Source of the DNA: Clostridioides difficile_A
Lineage (GTDB): Bacteria; Bacillota; Clostridia; Peptostreptococcales; Peptostreptococcaceae
Direction of reading: 5' to 3'
Assembly: GCA_945909635.1 (NCBI GenBank)
Contig: OX246691.1
Coordinates: 62,001-126,000 of the forward strand
DNA length: 64,000 nucleotides
Shown here: positions 7,759 to 14,561 of the stretch, piece by piece
Layout: each line of letters begins with the position of its first letter
Position numbering within the stretch: the first letter of the stretch is position 1
The notes under the pieces: generated by a model
Told to the model about the DNA's origin: nothing
What the model saw: only the letters and a program-made list of their open reading frames with translations
Database searches by the model: none
Program-made: the position numbers and the translations under genes

Positions 7759-8388
7759 ATGGATAATATAATAAAAATTAAAGATGGTGAGGTTTTAGAT
7801 GTTAGGCTAGAAGAAGATAGTATTCTTTCGGATGGATATGGTATATCTCCAAAATATCTCATGCGAAACAAGGACATTCCTGTCTACTCAAAAGCTATTT
7901 ATGCTTATTTGTCCAGTTTTGCAGGTAATAAGAAATACTGTCATCCTCGAATGGAAACGATTTATACAGAACTAAACATAAGTAAAAATGCATTTATAAA
8001 ATATGTTGAAGTTCTAAAAGAACGTGGATTTATAAAAGTTTATAGAATACAAAATGAAAATAATTTGTATGGTAATAACGTATATGAAATAGCAATGTCT
8101 AAATCAAAGATTCGAGAAAATGCAGAGAATTACACGAAAACTAAGAATAGTAAGAAGAAAAGTAAAAAGTCACCTACTGAAGCTGCTACTTCAACAAGTG
8201 ACTCGAAACGAAAAACTTTAAATTCAATTAATGATAACAATATTATAACACAAAAAGAAAAAGATATTCAAGTATTAAAAGAGAATGGATTTACTGAATT
8301 AGAAATATATTCTATTTCGGAAGAAAAGATTAAACAAGCAGCAGATTCATTGAGAAAGATTAATGCAAAAATATCTAAAGAAAAATAA
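7759..8388 (+). CDS. Helix-turn-helix replication initiator-like protein
   Basis: 209 residues. Residues ~30-110 form a winged helix of the HTH_36 type (GISPKYLMRNKDIPVYSKAI, then MRE-like helix METIYTELNISKNAFIKYVE, LKERGFIKVYR). A basic, serine-rich linker (~125-155) and a C-terminal helical segment follow. Such proteins are common as plasmid or phage replication initiators or organisers. It is located directly after the operator cluster and DnaA-box-like sequence, and beside parMR, which supports a replication role. Confidence 0.7.
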   Translation: MDNIIKIKDGEVLDVRLEEDSILSDGYGISPKYLMRNKDIPVYSKAIYAYLSSFAGNKKYCHPRMETIYTELNISKNAFIKYVEVLKERGFIKVYRIQNENNLYGNNVYEIAMSKSKIRENAENYTKTKNSKKKSKKSPTEAATSTSDSKRKTLNSINDNNIITQKEKDIQVLKENGFTELEIYSISEEKIKQAADSLRKINAKISKEK

Positions 8389-8392
8389 ATTT

Positions 8393-8471
8393 AAAGCCAT
8401 TCTAAGAGAATTATTTCCATGATATAAATAAAGTATCATGGATAAGCATATAACTATCTTAGAATGGCTTT
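8393..8471. terminator. Bidirectional terminator between converging genes
   Basis: AAAGCCATTCTAAGA (8393-8407) pairs perfectly with 8457-8471, with an inner 8-bp stem TCCATGAT/ATCATGGA (8416-8423/8435-8442). A-tracts and T-tracts flank both sides. It separates the initiator-like gene from parR, which faces it. Confidence 0.75.
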
Positions 8472-8529
8472 TATTAAATATTTTTGATATTATTGTTCTA
8501 GGCATCTAACTATAAATTAATAATTATTT

Positions 8530-8802
8530 TTAATCAGGCATATTATTAAATATATTTTTAATAATAGGATTTTCTTTCTTTATCTCTTTTTTTTCTTCAG
8601 TAGCACTTGTTTCTTTATTTATTGCATATACTCCATTACCTAAACATTGTTTTAATAATTTATTTTCTTCTTGAAGATTCTTCCACTCTAATATTATTCT
8701 TTCCAAAGCTGTATTTCTACTACTTATATTTTTATCACTCTGGTATTTTTCTATTTCATCAAATATATCCTCTTCTAAATAAAAACTAGATGATTTTTTC
8801 AT
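8530..8802 (-). CDS. parR: ParR-like DNA-binding partition adaptor
   Basis: 90 residues. The N-terminus (SSFYLEEDIFDEIEKYQSDKNISSRNTALERII) looks like a ribbon-helix-helix DNA-binding fold, followed by a short coiled coil and a charged, disordered tail ending in a hydrophobic patch (NPIIKNIFNNM). In type II partition systems ParR binds centromere repeats and the end of ParM filaments through its C-terminus. It lies 13 nt downstream of the parM-like gene, the standard order. The assignment rests on context and fold pattern. Confidence 0.7.
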   Translation of the reverse strand: MKKSSSFYLEEDIFDEIEKYQSDKNISSRNTALERIILEWKNLQEENKLLKQCLGNGVYAINKETSATEEKKEIKKENPIIKNIFNNMPD

Positions 8803-8815
8803 ATAATATTCACTC

Positions 8816-9730
8816 CTAGAATTGTTCCATACCTACTTCAAATAATCCTTTTGCTGTAGCCATTTGAGCATCTTGAGAAACTTTGAATCTATTATCAAAT
8901 GTCATATGTAATGCAGTGCCACCACTTACATATACATCCATTTCATCAATATTTTTCCATTTAGAGGCAATTCTTTGAGCAGTACTTTCAGAGGCCATTA
9001 TATAAGCAACCTTTTTAAGTTCATCATAGTCATTAGAACTATCTATTTCATTAAGTTCTCTTATTATCCCTCTATCTTTTAATTGCTTCTGAACCATTGT
9101 TAAAGCATCCTGATTACCAGCTTCTAATGTATCAGATAGCTTATCATTGAATACAAATCCTTTCTCAAAGAAAGACATCTCTGTACTTCTAAATCCTATA
9201 GAAACCATGCCAACTGCTTTATCTTCATTTATTTTTCCTTCTAATGTATGAAATAAAGCTGCATCCCCTTCTCTAAAAATTGATATATCAGATATTTTTA
9301 TCTCTTTATGCCCACCTTTTATTTTATCTTTTACTTTAAATGTTTTCCCTTTATATGTGTCTACAACTTCTTTTAATGTTGTTTTCCTAAAGGATTTATA
9401 TGGAACACCCATCATTATTTTTACTTCATCAGCTACAGCTATTTCATTAATGGCAGCAGCAACTAATATTCTCATTGTAAAAGAAACTTTAGAATCATCA
9501 GAATTTCTTATAGGTGTTATACTTTCTTTTTCTGCTAATGAACCAACAAAATAACTTACACTTTCAAAATCTATGTATATTGGATTTTTATATTTCTCAA
9601 AATCAATATTTCTTCCATCACCGAATACTGACTTAAATAAACATTCTTTAACCATTCCATTATACTTGCTATATCCTTTTACGTATCCTCTTCCTATATC
9701 TAAGCCTATAACTTGGTAATTTTCTTCCAT
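8816..9730 (-). CDS. parM: ParM-like plasmid segregation actin
   Basis: 304-residue actin-like ATPase that should polymerise to push plasmid copies apart. Seen are the phosphate-1 motif VIGLDIGRGYVKGY (~6-19), a GMVSIGFRSTEM phosphate-2-like segment (~180-190) and MDVYVSGGTALHM adenosine-binding motif (~265-277). Start ATG 9730 follows TAGGAGG; an upstream in-frame ATG at 9808 lacks one. An extended -10 promoter lies just upstream and a repeat region lies further upstream, matching parC-parM-parR order. Confidence 0.85.
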   Translation of the reverse strand: MEENYQVIGLDIGRGYVKGYSKYNGMVKECLFKSVFGDGRNIDFEKYKNPIYIDFESVSYFVGSLAEKESITPIRNSDDSKVSFTMRILVAAAINEIAVADEVKIMMGVPYKSFRKTTLKEVVDTYKGKTFKVKDKIKGGHKEIKISDISIFREGDAALFHTLEGKINEDKAVGMVSIGFRSTEMSFFEKGFVFNDKLSDTLEAGNQDALTMVQKQLKDRGIIRELNEIDSSNDYDELKKVAYIMASESTAQRIASKWKNIDEMDVYVSGGTALHMTFDNRFKVSQDAQMATAKGLFEVGMEQF

Positions 9731-9764
9731 TTTTATTCCTCCTAAGTAAATATTTTCTATATAT

Positions 9765-9794
9765 ATTATATCATATAAATAGTTGATTTTTGCA
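9765..9794 (-). promoter_or_regulatory. Extended -10 promoter of the parMR operon
   Basis: Minus-strand TGATATAAT (TG-N-TATAAT; the -10 hexamer is 9770-9765) with only a weak -35 (TGCAAA). Extended -10 sequences compensate for weak -35 elements. Confidence 0.55.
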
Positions 9795-9835
9795 TTAGAT
9801 TTGCACAAAAATTCAACTATAAAATGACAATTTAT

Positions 9836-10310
9836 ATTTATTGAATTAAATTTGAATTATATTAGAACTAATTTAAGTGTAAATATAAACTGATAATGAT
9901 ATTTATAACCTTTAATAGTTTAAATACAGTGTATATTAAGTGTAAATATAAACTAATAGGTAAAAGTATTTTAAATGATTTTTTATATAGATTTCATCTT
10001 GTGAGGAAATATTAAAAACTTTTTTTACATACACTATCTAAATTTAAAAATTGCTTTACGAATTTTATCATTTTAGGTTGATTTTCTGGAGTATAATGTC
10101 TACGAAAATTGATATGAAAAAAGTATATGAATAACTATATATTTTTCTATAAAATAGGCATATTTATATGTTTTAATCTTGAATAAATTGTATGAAGTAT
10201 ATTTTGTTTGAATTGCATTGTATTTTAAGTAAAAAATGATAACTTGATAGAATTAAAATTTTATCTATATTATATTGAGATATTCAAATTTAAAACATAC
10301 ACTATTTAAA
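9836..10310. other. parC: Probable centromere (parC) region with dispersed repeats
   Basis: This ORF-free, very AT-rich sequence lies upstream of parM. A 19-bp direct repeat, TTAAGTGTAAATATAAACT, occurs at 9873-9891 and 9936-9954 (63 bp apart). The motif ACATACACT occurs at 10027-10035, 10295-10303 and 10376-10384, and inverted at 10519-10527. Type II centromeres sit at this position and consist of ParR-binding direct repeats. Function inferred from position and repeats only. Confidence 0.5.
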
Positions 10311-10380
10311 ATTATTTTATGATAATTATAGTTGATTTATAGATAAAAATATAAATTTTATATAGTTGGTATAAAACATA

Positions 10381-10740
10381 CACTCCATGTTGACGCTTTA
10401 TCCTTATATTGTAAGCATAAAGTAGACACATGGTTCTTTTTTTATTGTAAATTATAAAAGGAGAATAGTAAATTAATCCTATATTACAATCCTCGGAGAC
10501 GGTCTAAGATTGTTCATGAGTGTATGTTTAAAATTTCAAGTTAGAGGTGTAATTTTGCATAGGTATTTATTTTTAAGGCTAAATAAAATCTGAGATGTAG
10601 ATGAGAAAGGACTATGTGGCGATAACGATTATCAATAGCGACTAAAGTATGAAAATAGCCCCCACTTACTACATTTTAAGGCTAACGTCGCATAATGCTT
10701 TTATTATACGACGTTGTTATTGTGTTTAGAAAAAGGCACT
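10381..10740 (+). ncRNA. GC-richer folded segment without ORF, candidate RNA
   Basis: About 360 nt with no credible ORF. It begins with a long bulged hairpin (CCATGT 10385-10390/ACATGG 10428-10433, CTTTAT/ATAAAG, CTTA/TAAG inside). It ends with a 13-bp stem with one mismatch (AACGTCGCATAAT and ATTATACGACGTT near 10684-10713) followed by a T-rich stretch, like a terminator. It could be a regulatory RNA (copy control or antitoxin type) or a partition/resolution site. Strand is inferred from the T-rich end. Confidence 0.35.
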
Positions 10741-10861
10741 TACTTAGTTCAGTCACATAGAATCTATGTTTTCAATAAGACTTGTAATAGGTGAATACAA
10801 TAATGTAATAAGCATCTATATTATTATATAATATTAAAATAAAAAAATTCTTTCTTTATAG

Positions 10862-11010
10862 ATGTGTAACTCTTACATTTTTACTTTCACGTTTTCACTT
10901 TTTGCTTTCACTCTTTTCACATTCTCTCTATTTCTTACTTCTCTCTCTATCTTTAAGTATCACTTTCCATTTTTATTCTATTCTTACTCATTCCTCTGCT
11001 ACTATAACTA
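10862..11010. other. Pyrimidine-rich tract
   Basis: About 150 nt in which the plus strand is overwhelmingly C and T (repeated TTTCACT and TCTCTCT-like units) and the minus strand is purine-rich, with no coding frame. It separates the partition region from the regulatory genes. Such tracts can form triplex DNA or act as primosome/primer sites; nothing more can be read. Confidence 0.5.
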
Positions 11011-11049
11011 ACTTAACAACTATATAAAATGCAAATATAAATAAAACTA

Positions 11050-11144
11050 TTGACAAACAATGTAAATAAATGTATTATATAAGTATCAAATAAATAAAAT
11101 CAAAAGGAGACATACAAATGAATACTTACAATGACACAAGTTGA
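11050..11144 (+). promoter_or_regulatory. Promoter followed by an 8-codon leader frame
   Basis: TTGACA (11050-11055), exact 17-nt spacer, TATTAT (11073-11078). Downstream, AAAGGAGAC precedes ATG at 11118 and an eight-residue frame (MNTYNDTS, stop at 11142). This is either a leader peptide or the remnant of a gene start. Confidence 0.55.
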
Positions 11145-11162
11145 TTAGAACACGACGATTAA

Positions 11163-11192
11163 TTGAATATAACATTTAGATTATGTTATAAT
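11163..11192 (+). promoter_or_regulatory. Promoter with overlapping palindrome
   Basis: TTGAAT (11163-11168), 18-nt spacer, TATAAT (11187-11192). The spacer carries the inverted repeat ATAACAT-N7-ATGTTAT (11169-11189). A similar sequence, ATAACAC-N7-ATGTTAT, precedes the paralogous gene at 13424-13444, so both probably answer to the same regulator. Confidence 0.65.
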
Positions 11193-11215
11193 AATATAAT
11201 AGGAGCGTGGTCGTG

Positions 11216-11581
11216 ATGGATGAAAAGATATTAGCGTTGTTAAATGAAATGAACAATAATATTACAAGTATGAAACAAGATATTACAGATATGAAGCAAG
11301 ATATTAAAGACTTAAAAACTGGACAAGTTGAAACTAATAATAGACTTGATGTAGTAGAATCTCAAGTAAAAGAGAATACTCAAATTCTTAAAGCACTTGA
11401 ACATAAAGCAGATGTGAGCAAAGCAGAACATGACAAAATGTCTTTTGATATATCACGTGTTCAAGGTGATATGACTAGTACAAAAGATGACATACAGGAA
11501 ATTACTAATAAATTAAGCACTTTAGAAACTGTTACAATAGATAATTGGAAAGATATAACTAAATTAAAAAAAGTAAAATAA
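11216..11581 (+). CDS. Coiled-coil protein, paralogue of the gene at 13469
   Basis: 121 residues, almost entirely heptad-like coiled coil with repeated MKQDI units (SMKQDITDMKQDIKDLKTGQ). The first residues MDEKILALLNEMNNNI match the second copy (MDEKILELLQEMQKDI), which fixes the start at ATG 11216, 10 nt after AGGAG. No catalytic motif. Small coiled-coil proteins of this kind recur on clostridial plasmids and phages; function unknown. Two terminators follow. Confidence 0.7.
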   Translation: MDEKILALLNEMNNNITSMKQDITDMKQDIKDLKTGQVETNNRLDVVESQVKENTQILKALEHKADVSKAEHDKMSFDISRVQGDMTSTKDDIQEITNKLSTLETVTIDNWKDITKLKKVK

Positions 11582-11586
11582 TTTAT

Positions 11587-11693
11587 AAAAAGTACTTGAC
11601 ATTTTGTTAAGTACTTTTATATTTTTATAATTTTTCCCCTTACTTGCATATTGATATATATATTTATATAAGTATGCAAGTAAGGGGATTTTT
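11587..11693 (+). terminator. Tandem terminators
   Basis: First stem: AAAAGTACTT with AAGTACTTTT (11587-11618), followed by ATATTTTT. Second stem: CCCCTTACTTGCATA...TATGCAAGTAAGGGG (11636-11687), followed by ATTTTTT. The second shares its 32-nt core with the minus-strand terminator at 3966-3997. Confidence 0.75.
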
Positions 11694-11742
11694 TGATATA
11701 ACTATATAATAGTATATTTATACAATATAATATGCAGTACGA

Positions 11743-11821
11743 GCTATTTAAATCCATTTTAAGGGCATTGCAACATATATCCTTTATGTTTGTACCTTTA
11801 GATTTTAGAATCGAATATAAA
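11743..11821. repeat. 79-bp direct repeat, copy 1
   Basis: Aligns without gaps to 12450-12528. The most conserved part is CTTTATGTTTGTACCTTT in this copy and the following TTTTAGAATCGAATATAAA. The two copies flank the hydrophobic-peptide and XRE genes. Confidence 0.8.
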
Positions 11822-11941
11822 TAACTGGAATAACTTCTTGAACTTAAAAGTTTTAAGTTATAAGTAAAATTTTACTTGCATATTATTGCTTGTATTAGTA
11901 TAATATAATTAAGGTAGTGTTAAGTACTACCTTATATAATT

Positions 11942-12180
11942 TAATATTGGGGGTGTCTTAAATGATAACCAAAGACAAAATAAAAGAGCTAATCGAGTTG
12001 TGCCACCAACTTGAAAAGCTCATAGTACAAGTGTTTAAATCACTTGAACAAATAATTTTTGCTTTAATCTCATTTATAGGCTTGTTATACATATTAATAG
12101 ATATGATTAATAACTAATAACAAGATACAATATACTTATAAGTAGTATATTATAGGTATATTGTAACACACCCAATATTA
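11942..12180 (+). promoter_or_regulatory. Long-range pairing that can mask the ribosome binding site
   Basis: TAATATTGGGGGTGT (11942-11956), which contains the ribosome binding site of the 51-aa peptide, is complementary to 12166-12180 with one mismatch. Immediately inside lies a perfect 10-bp hairpin, TACAATATAC (12126-12135) with 12156-12165. In an mRNA covering the gene, the 3' flank would fold back and close the start region, as in type I toxin mRNAs. Confidence 0.65.
11962..12117 (+). CDS. Small hydrophobic membrane peptide, possible type I toxin
   Basis: 51 residues. A charged helix (MITKDKIKELIELCHQLEKL) is followed by one membrane segment (QIIFALISFIGLLYILI) and a short polar tail. 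Size and architecture fit toxins of type I toxin-antitoxin systems or small holin-like peptides. Its ribosome binding site can be masked by a complementary sequence after the stop. The next gene is a small XRE regulator. No sequence family is recognised, so the toxin idea rests on structure and context. Confidence 0.6.
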   Translation: MITKDKIKELIELCHQLEKLIVQVFKSLEQIIFALISFIGLLYILIDMINN

Positions 12181-12200
12181 AAATTACAAGAGGTGATATA

Positions 12201-12407
12201 ATGAAGCTTAATAAGTTAAAAGAGCTAAGAGAACAAAAAGGTTATACCCAACAAACATTAAGTACTAAAATGGGTATGAGTATAAGGGCATATGCTTATA
12301 AGGAAAATGGGCAAAGAGATTTTTCAGTTGAAGAACTAGAACAAATATTATATTACTTAGATATAGATGCAAATGAATTATTAGAACCACATAGAAAAAT
12401 AGACTAG
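12201..12407 (+). CDS. Small XRE-family helix-turn-helix protein
   Basis: 68 residues forming one XRE/Cro HTH domain: KLKELREQKGYTQQTLSTKMGMSIRAYAYKENGQRDFSVEELEQI. Preceded by AAGAGGTGATATA. It is clearly paralogous to the 64-residue protein at 13828-14022 (shared LRE.RE.K.Y.Q and FSxxExExxxxxLDIxANxLLE pattern). It probably represses a nearby promoter, perhaps that of the hydrophobic peptide in front of it. Confidence 0.8.
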   Translation: MKLNKLKELREQKGYTQQTLSTKMGMSIRAYAYKENGQRDFSVEELEQILYYLDIDANELLEPHRKID

Positions 12408-12449
12408 TTTATAGCTAGTCTATTTTTATTGTTACAATATATTACATAG

Positions 12450-12528
12450 ACCATTTAATGCCATTTTAAGTATGTTATAATACATTCGCCTTATGTTTGT
12501 ACCTTTGAATTTTAGAATCGAATATAAA
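12450..12528. repeat. 79-bp direct repeat, copy 2
   Basis: Second copy of the repeat at 11743-11821, ungapped, with most changes in the middle. It lies between the small XRE gene and the end of the opposing XRE repressor gene. Confidence 0.8.
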
Positions 12529-12553
12529 AATAAGCTAGATGTATAATTCTAGC

Positions 12554-12865
12554 TTACAGTAGTTTTTTTAGTGTATTAATTTGTTCTTGTACTATTGTTT
12601 TACTCTTACTATCTAACTCTCTATAATTATTTAATAGTTGTTTTTCTTCTTCTTCTAGTTGTATATTCTCTCTATTGTCTGTAAGACAAGTTATATAATC
12701 TAATGATACATCATATAATTTTGCTAAATCTTTTAATTTATCTATATCTATTTTTCTTCTGCCATTTTCCCAATTTTGAATACTTGTATAATGTACATTT
12801 AGTTTATTTGCAATTTCTTGAGTAGATAAATTCATTTCTTTTCTTAATTCTCTTAATCTGTTCAT
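12554..12865 (-). CDS. XRE-family repressor
   Basis: 103 residues. The N-terminal HTH (MNRLRELRKEMNLSTQEIAN, then KLNVHYTSIQNWENGRRKID) is a typical phage CI-type DNA-binding domain, followed by a C-terminal helical region likely used for dimerisation. It is divergent from a strong promoter (13001-13029), and copies of a 15-bp palindrome lie between the two. It therefore likely controls that promoter and its own, as a lysogeny-type or partition-type switch. Confidence 0.85.
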   Translation of the reverse strand: MNRLRELRKEMNLSTQEIANKLNVHYTSIQNWENGRRKIDIDKLKDLAKLYDVSLDYITCLTDNRENIQLEEEEKQLLNNYRELDSKSKTIVQEQINTLKKLL

Positions 12866-12926
12866 TGTATCACCTCAATTCTTTATATAAATAATAACAT
12901 AAAGATATATTAAATACAATTTTTTT

Positions 12927-13029
12927 AAGACTCAATGTCTTGTAATTGCTGATATATAAGACTCAATGTCTTTTTTTAATAATGTTTTTTAGGATTATTA
13001 TTGACTTCAAAGACAAAACGTCGTATAAT
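12927..13029 (+). promoter_or_regulatory. Repressor operators and strong promoter
   Basis: AAGACTCAATGTCTT occurs perfectly at 12927-12941 and 12958-12972. A related AAAGACAAAACGTC lies inside the promoter spacer. The promoter is TTGACT (13001-13006), 17-nt spacer, TATAAT (13024-13029). The divergent XRE gene is the obvious repressor. Confidence 0.8.
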
Positions 13030-13420
13030 TAAATCATAGCAAAGGAGAACAAGAAAACACAGAGCCACCTCTCAGAGAAGTAACAGGCGAAGAACCTTCT
13101 TAAAACTCTAGCTAATTAATAATACTAGTTGGTGAGGTGTTCCCAACATTGAGTAAATTAAGTAAGTAAATAAAATGAATAAAGGTTTCCAGTTGTTAGC
13201 CTATAAAAATCTGAGGTATCAACAATAGTTGCTTCTAAAATGGCACTCAATACAACTTAATACGACATAGCAGTTGTGAAGTACTGCATTATCAAAAACA
13301 CTAAAGATTAAGCATTAAAATTATAGTTTGTACTGCTTAACACCTAAATGGTTATAAACTATCTAATATTTACTAAAATTATTTAAGCTATTTATTTTAG
13401 ATTGTTTTAGTAAGTGTTAG
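13030..13420 (+). ncRNA. ORF-less transcript from the repressed promoter
   Basis: The ~390 nt after the strong promoter have no frame with a start and ribosome binding site longer than a few codons, yet composition is less AT-rich than nearby. Short stems are possible (GCAGT...GTACTGC near 13272-13292, and ATAGTTT...AAACTAT near 13322-13360). A candidate repressor-controlled small RNA or long leader of the coiled-coil gene at 13469. Confidence 0.35.
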
Positions 13421-13423
13421 AAT

Positions 13424-13447
13424 ATAACACTTAAATTATGTTATAAT
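13424..13447 (+). promoter_or_regulatory. Promoter/operator of the second coiled-coil gene
   Basis: ATAACAC-N7-ATGTTAT (13424-13444) overlaps TATAAT (13442-13447); the -35 is weak. It matches the promoter palindrome at 11169-11189. Confidence 0.55.
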
Positions 13448-13468
13448 AATAAAAGGAGTGTGAACGGT

Positions 13469-13729
13469 ATGGATGAAAAAATATTAGAGCTATTACAAGA
13501 AATGCAAAAGGATATTAAAGGAATGAAGCAAGATATCAGTGATTTGAAAGTTGGACAGAATGAAATTAAAGATGATTTAAAAGAAATAAAAGGCGATATA
13601 ATAAAATTAGATTTAAAAACAGAGGATACAAAAAGAAGTATAAAACTTATGCAATTAGACGTTAATAAAATAGAAACTATTACTAATTATAATCTGAACG
13701 ATATAGCAACACTTAAAGCAATTAAATAA
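13469..13729 (+). CDS. Coiled-coil protein, paralogue of the gene at 11216
   Basis: 86 residues with MKQDI and EIKxDLKEIKGDI repeats; continuous coiled coil. It shares its N-terminus, promoter sequence and downstream partner type (a small XRE gene) with the 11216 copy. ATG 13469 is 10 nt after AGGAG, the same spacing as in the paralogue; a GTG at 13460 is in frame but too close. Function unknown. Confidence 0.7.
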   Translation: MDEKILELLQEMQKDIKGMKQDISDLKVGQNEIKDDLKEIKGDIIKLDLKTEDTKRSIKLMQLDVNKIETITNYNLNDIATLKAIK

Positions 13730-13738
13730 GCAATACAT

Positions 13739-13772
13739 AAAAAGACACTTGAGTTATTGAGTGTCTTTTCTA
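13739..13772 (+). terminator. Terminator after coiled-coil gene
   Basis: AAAAGACACT pairs with AGTGTCTTTT, ending in TTTTCT. Confidence 0.75.
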
Positions 13773-13827
13773 TAACTCTTTAATGTGATATTATTATTCT
13801 ATAATAATAATATTAGAGGAGGACAAG

Positions 13828-14022
13828 ATGAAATTATATCTGTTAAGAGAAATAAGAGAAGAAAAAAAGTATTCTCAAGAAGACGTTGCAAGAGGAATTG
13901 ATATTTCATTACGTTCTTACGTGAGAAAAGAAAAAGGCGAACGAGAATTCTCTATTTCAGAGTTTGAAAGATTAATAACTTTTTTAGATATTGAAGCGAA
14001 TATTTTACTAGAGAAAAAATAA
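13828..14022 (+). CDS. Small XRE-family helix-turn-helix protein, second copy
   Basis: 64 residues comprising one HTH domain (LREIREEKKYSQEDVARGID, then ISLRSYVRKEKGEREFSISEFERL). Paralogue of the gene at 12201. ATG is preceded by GAGGAGGAC. A promoter with palindromic sites lies just downstream (14.05-14.13 kb), which it may regulate. Confidence 0.8.
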   Translation: MKLYLLREIREEKKYSQEDVARGIDISLRSYVRKEKGEREFSISEFERLITFLDIEANILLEKK

Positions 14023-14036
14023 AAATTTTTAAAAGA

Positions 14037-14134
14037 ATATATGACCATTTAGACTTGACAATACGGACTTGATAAATTATAATTAAATTAAGAAAAGGGA
14101 AAGCTTTAAATAAATATATGACCGTTCGGTCATA
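14037..14134 (+). promoter_or_regulatory. Promoter flanked by a perfect 18-bp palindrome
   Basis: TTGACA (14055-14060), 17-nt spacer, TATAAT (14078-14083). TATGACCGTTCGGTCATA (14117-14134) is a perfect palindrome just after the start region, and its half-site ATATGACC recurs upstream of the -35 (14039-14046). The sequence has the look of a TetR-family operator, but no TetR gene is in this window. Confidence 0.75.
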
Positions 14135-14158
14135 AAACAAATAAAGGGATGGTATAAT

Positions 14159-14497
14159 ATGTTAGAAAATTTACTAATGGAATGTTTAGGAATAGAAGAG
14201 AGAGAAGAGTTTAGGGGAATTAATAAGGGGATAAATAGAAAAATCAATTTGAATTTAAATTGTGATAGGGCTTTTGTAAGATGTAAATTTAAGAGATATT
14301 TATTTAAAATAAATAGCAAAAAAATAATAATGATAGATTCAGGTAATACAAAAACTATAATTGATTTTGATTATTTAGGATTAAATTTTTCATCTTTAGA
14401 AGATAGAAACAAAGTACTTGAAATTATTACAGAATGGATAAAATGCATAATTAACAATGGTTGGTCTATTCCATATAAAATATATTTCTTAGATTAA
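14159..14497 (+). CDS. Hypothetical protein, 112 aa
   Basis: First gene after the palindrome-controlled promoter; AAAGGGATGG precedes the ATG. Lysine- and asparagine-rich with a mixed alpha/beta pattern (KKIIMIDSGNTKTIIDFDYLG). No motif recognised. It is followed by a short hairpin (GGCATT/AATGCC near 14507-14523) before the large gene at 14562. Confidence 0.6.
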   Translation: MLENLLMECLGIEEREEFRGINKGINRKINLNLNCDRAFVRCKFKRYLFKINSKKIIMIDSGNTKTIIDFDYLGLNFSSLEDRNKVLEIITEWIKCIINNGWSIPYKIYFLD

Positions 14498-14561
14498 AAG
14501 TTTTAGGGCATTCTTTAAAAATGCCACTTCCAATATAAAAATTTGAAGGGGGAATAAAATT

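Noticed and set aside
10862..11010. Protein gene on the purine-rich strand
   Set aside because: Frames are interrupted by stops every few dozen bases and no start with a ribosome binding site was found.
11743..12528. CRISPR array
   Set aside because: Only two 79-bp copies exist, 707 bp apart with genes between; no short regular repeats or cas genes are present.
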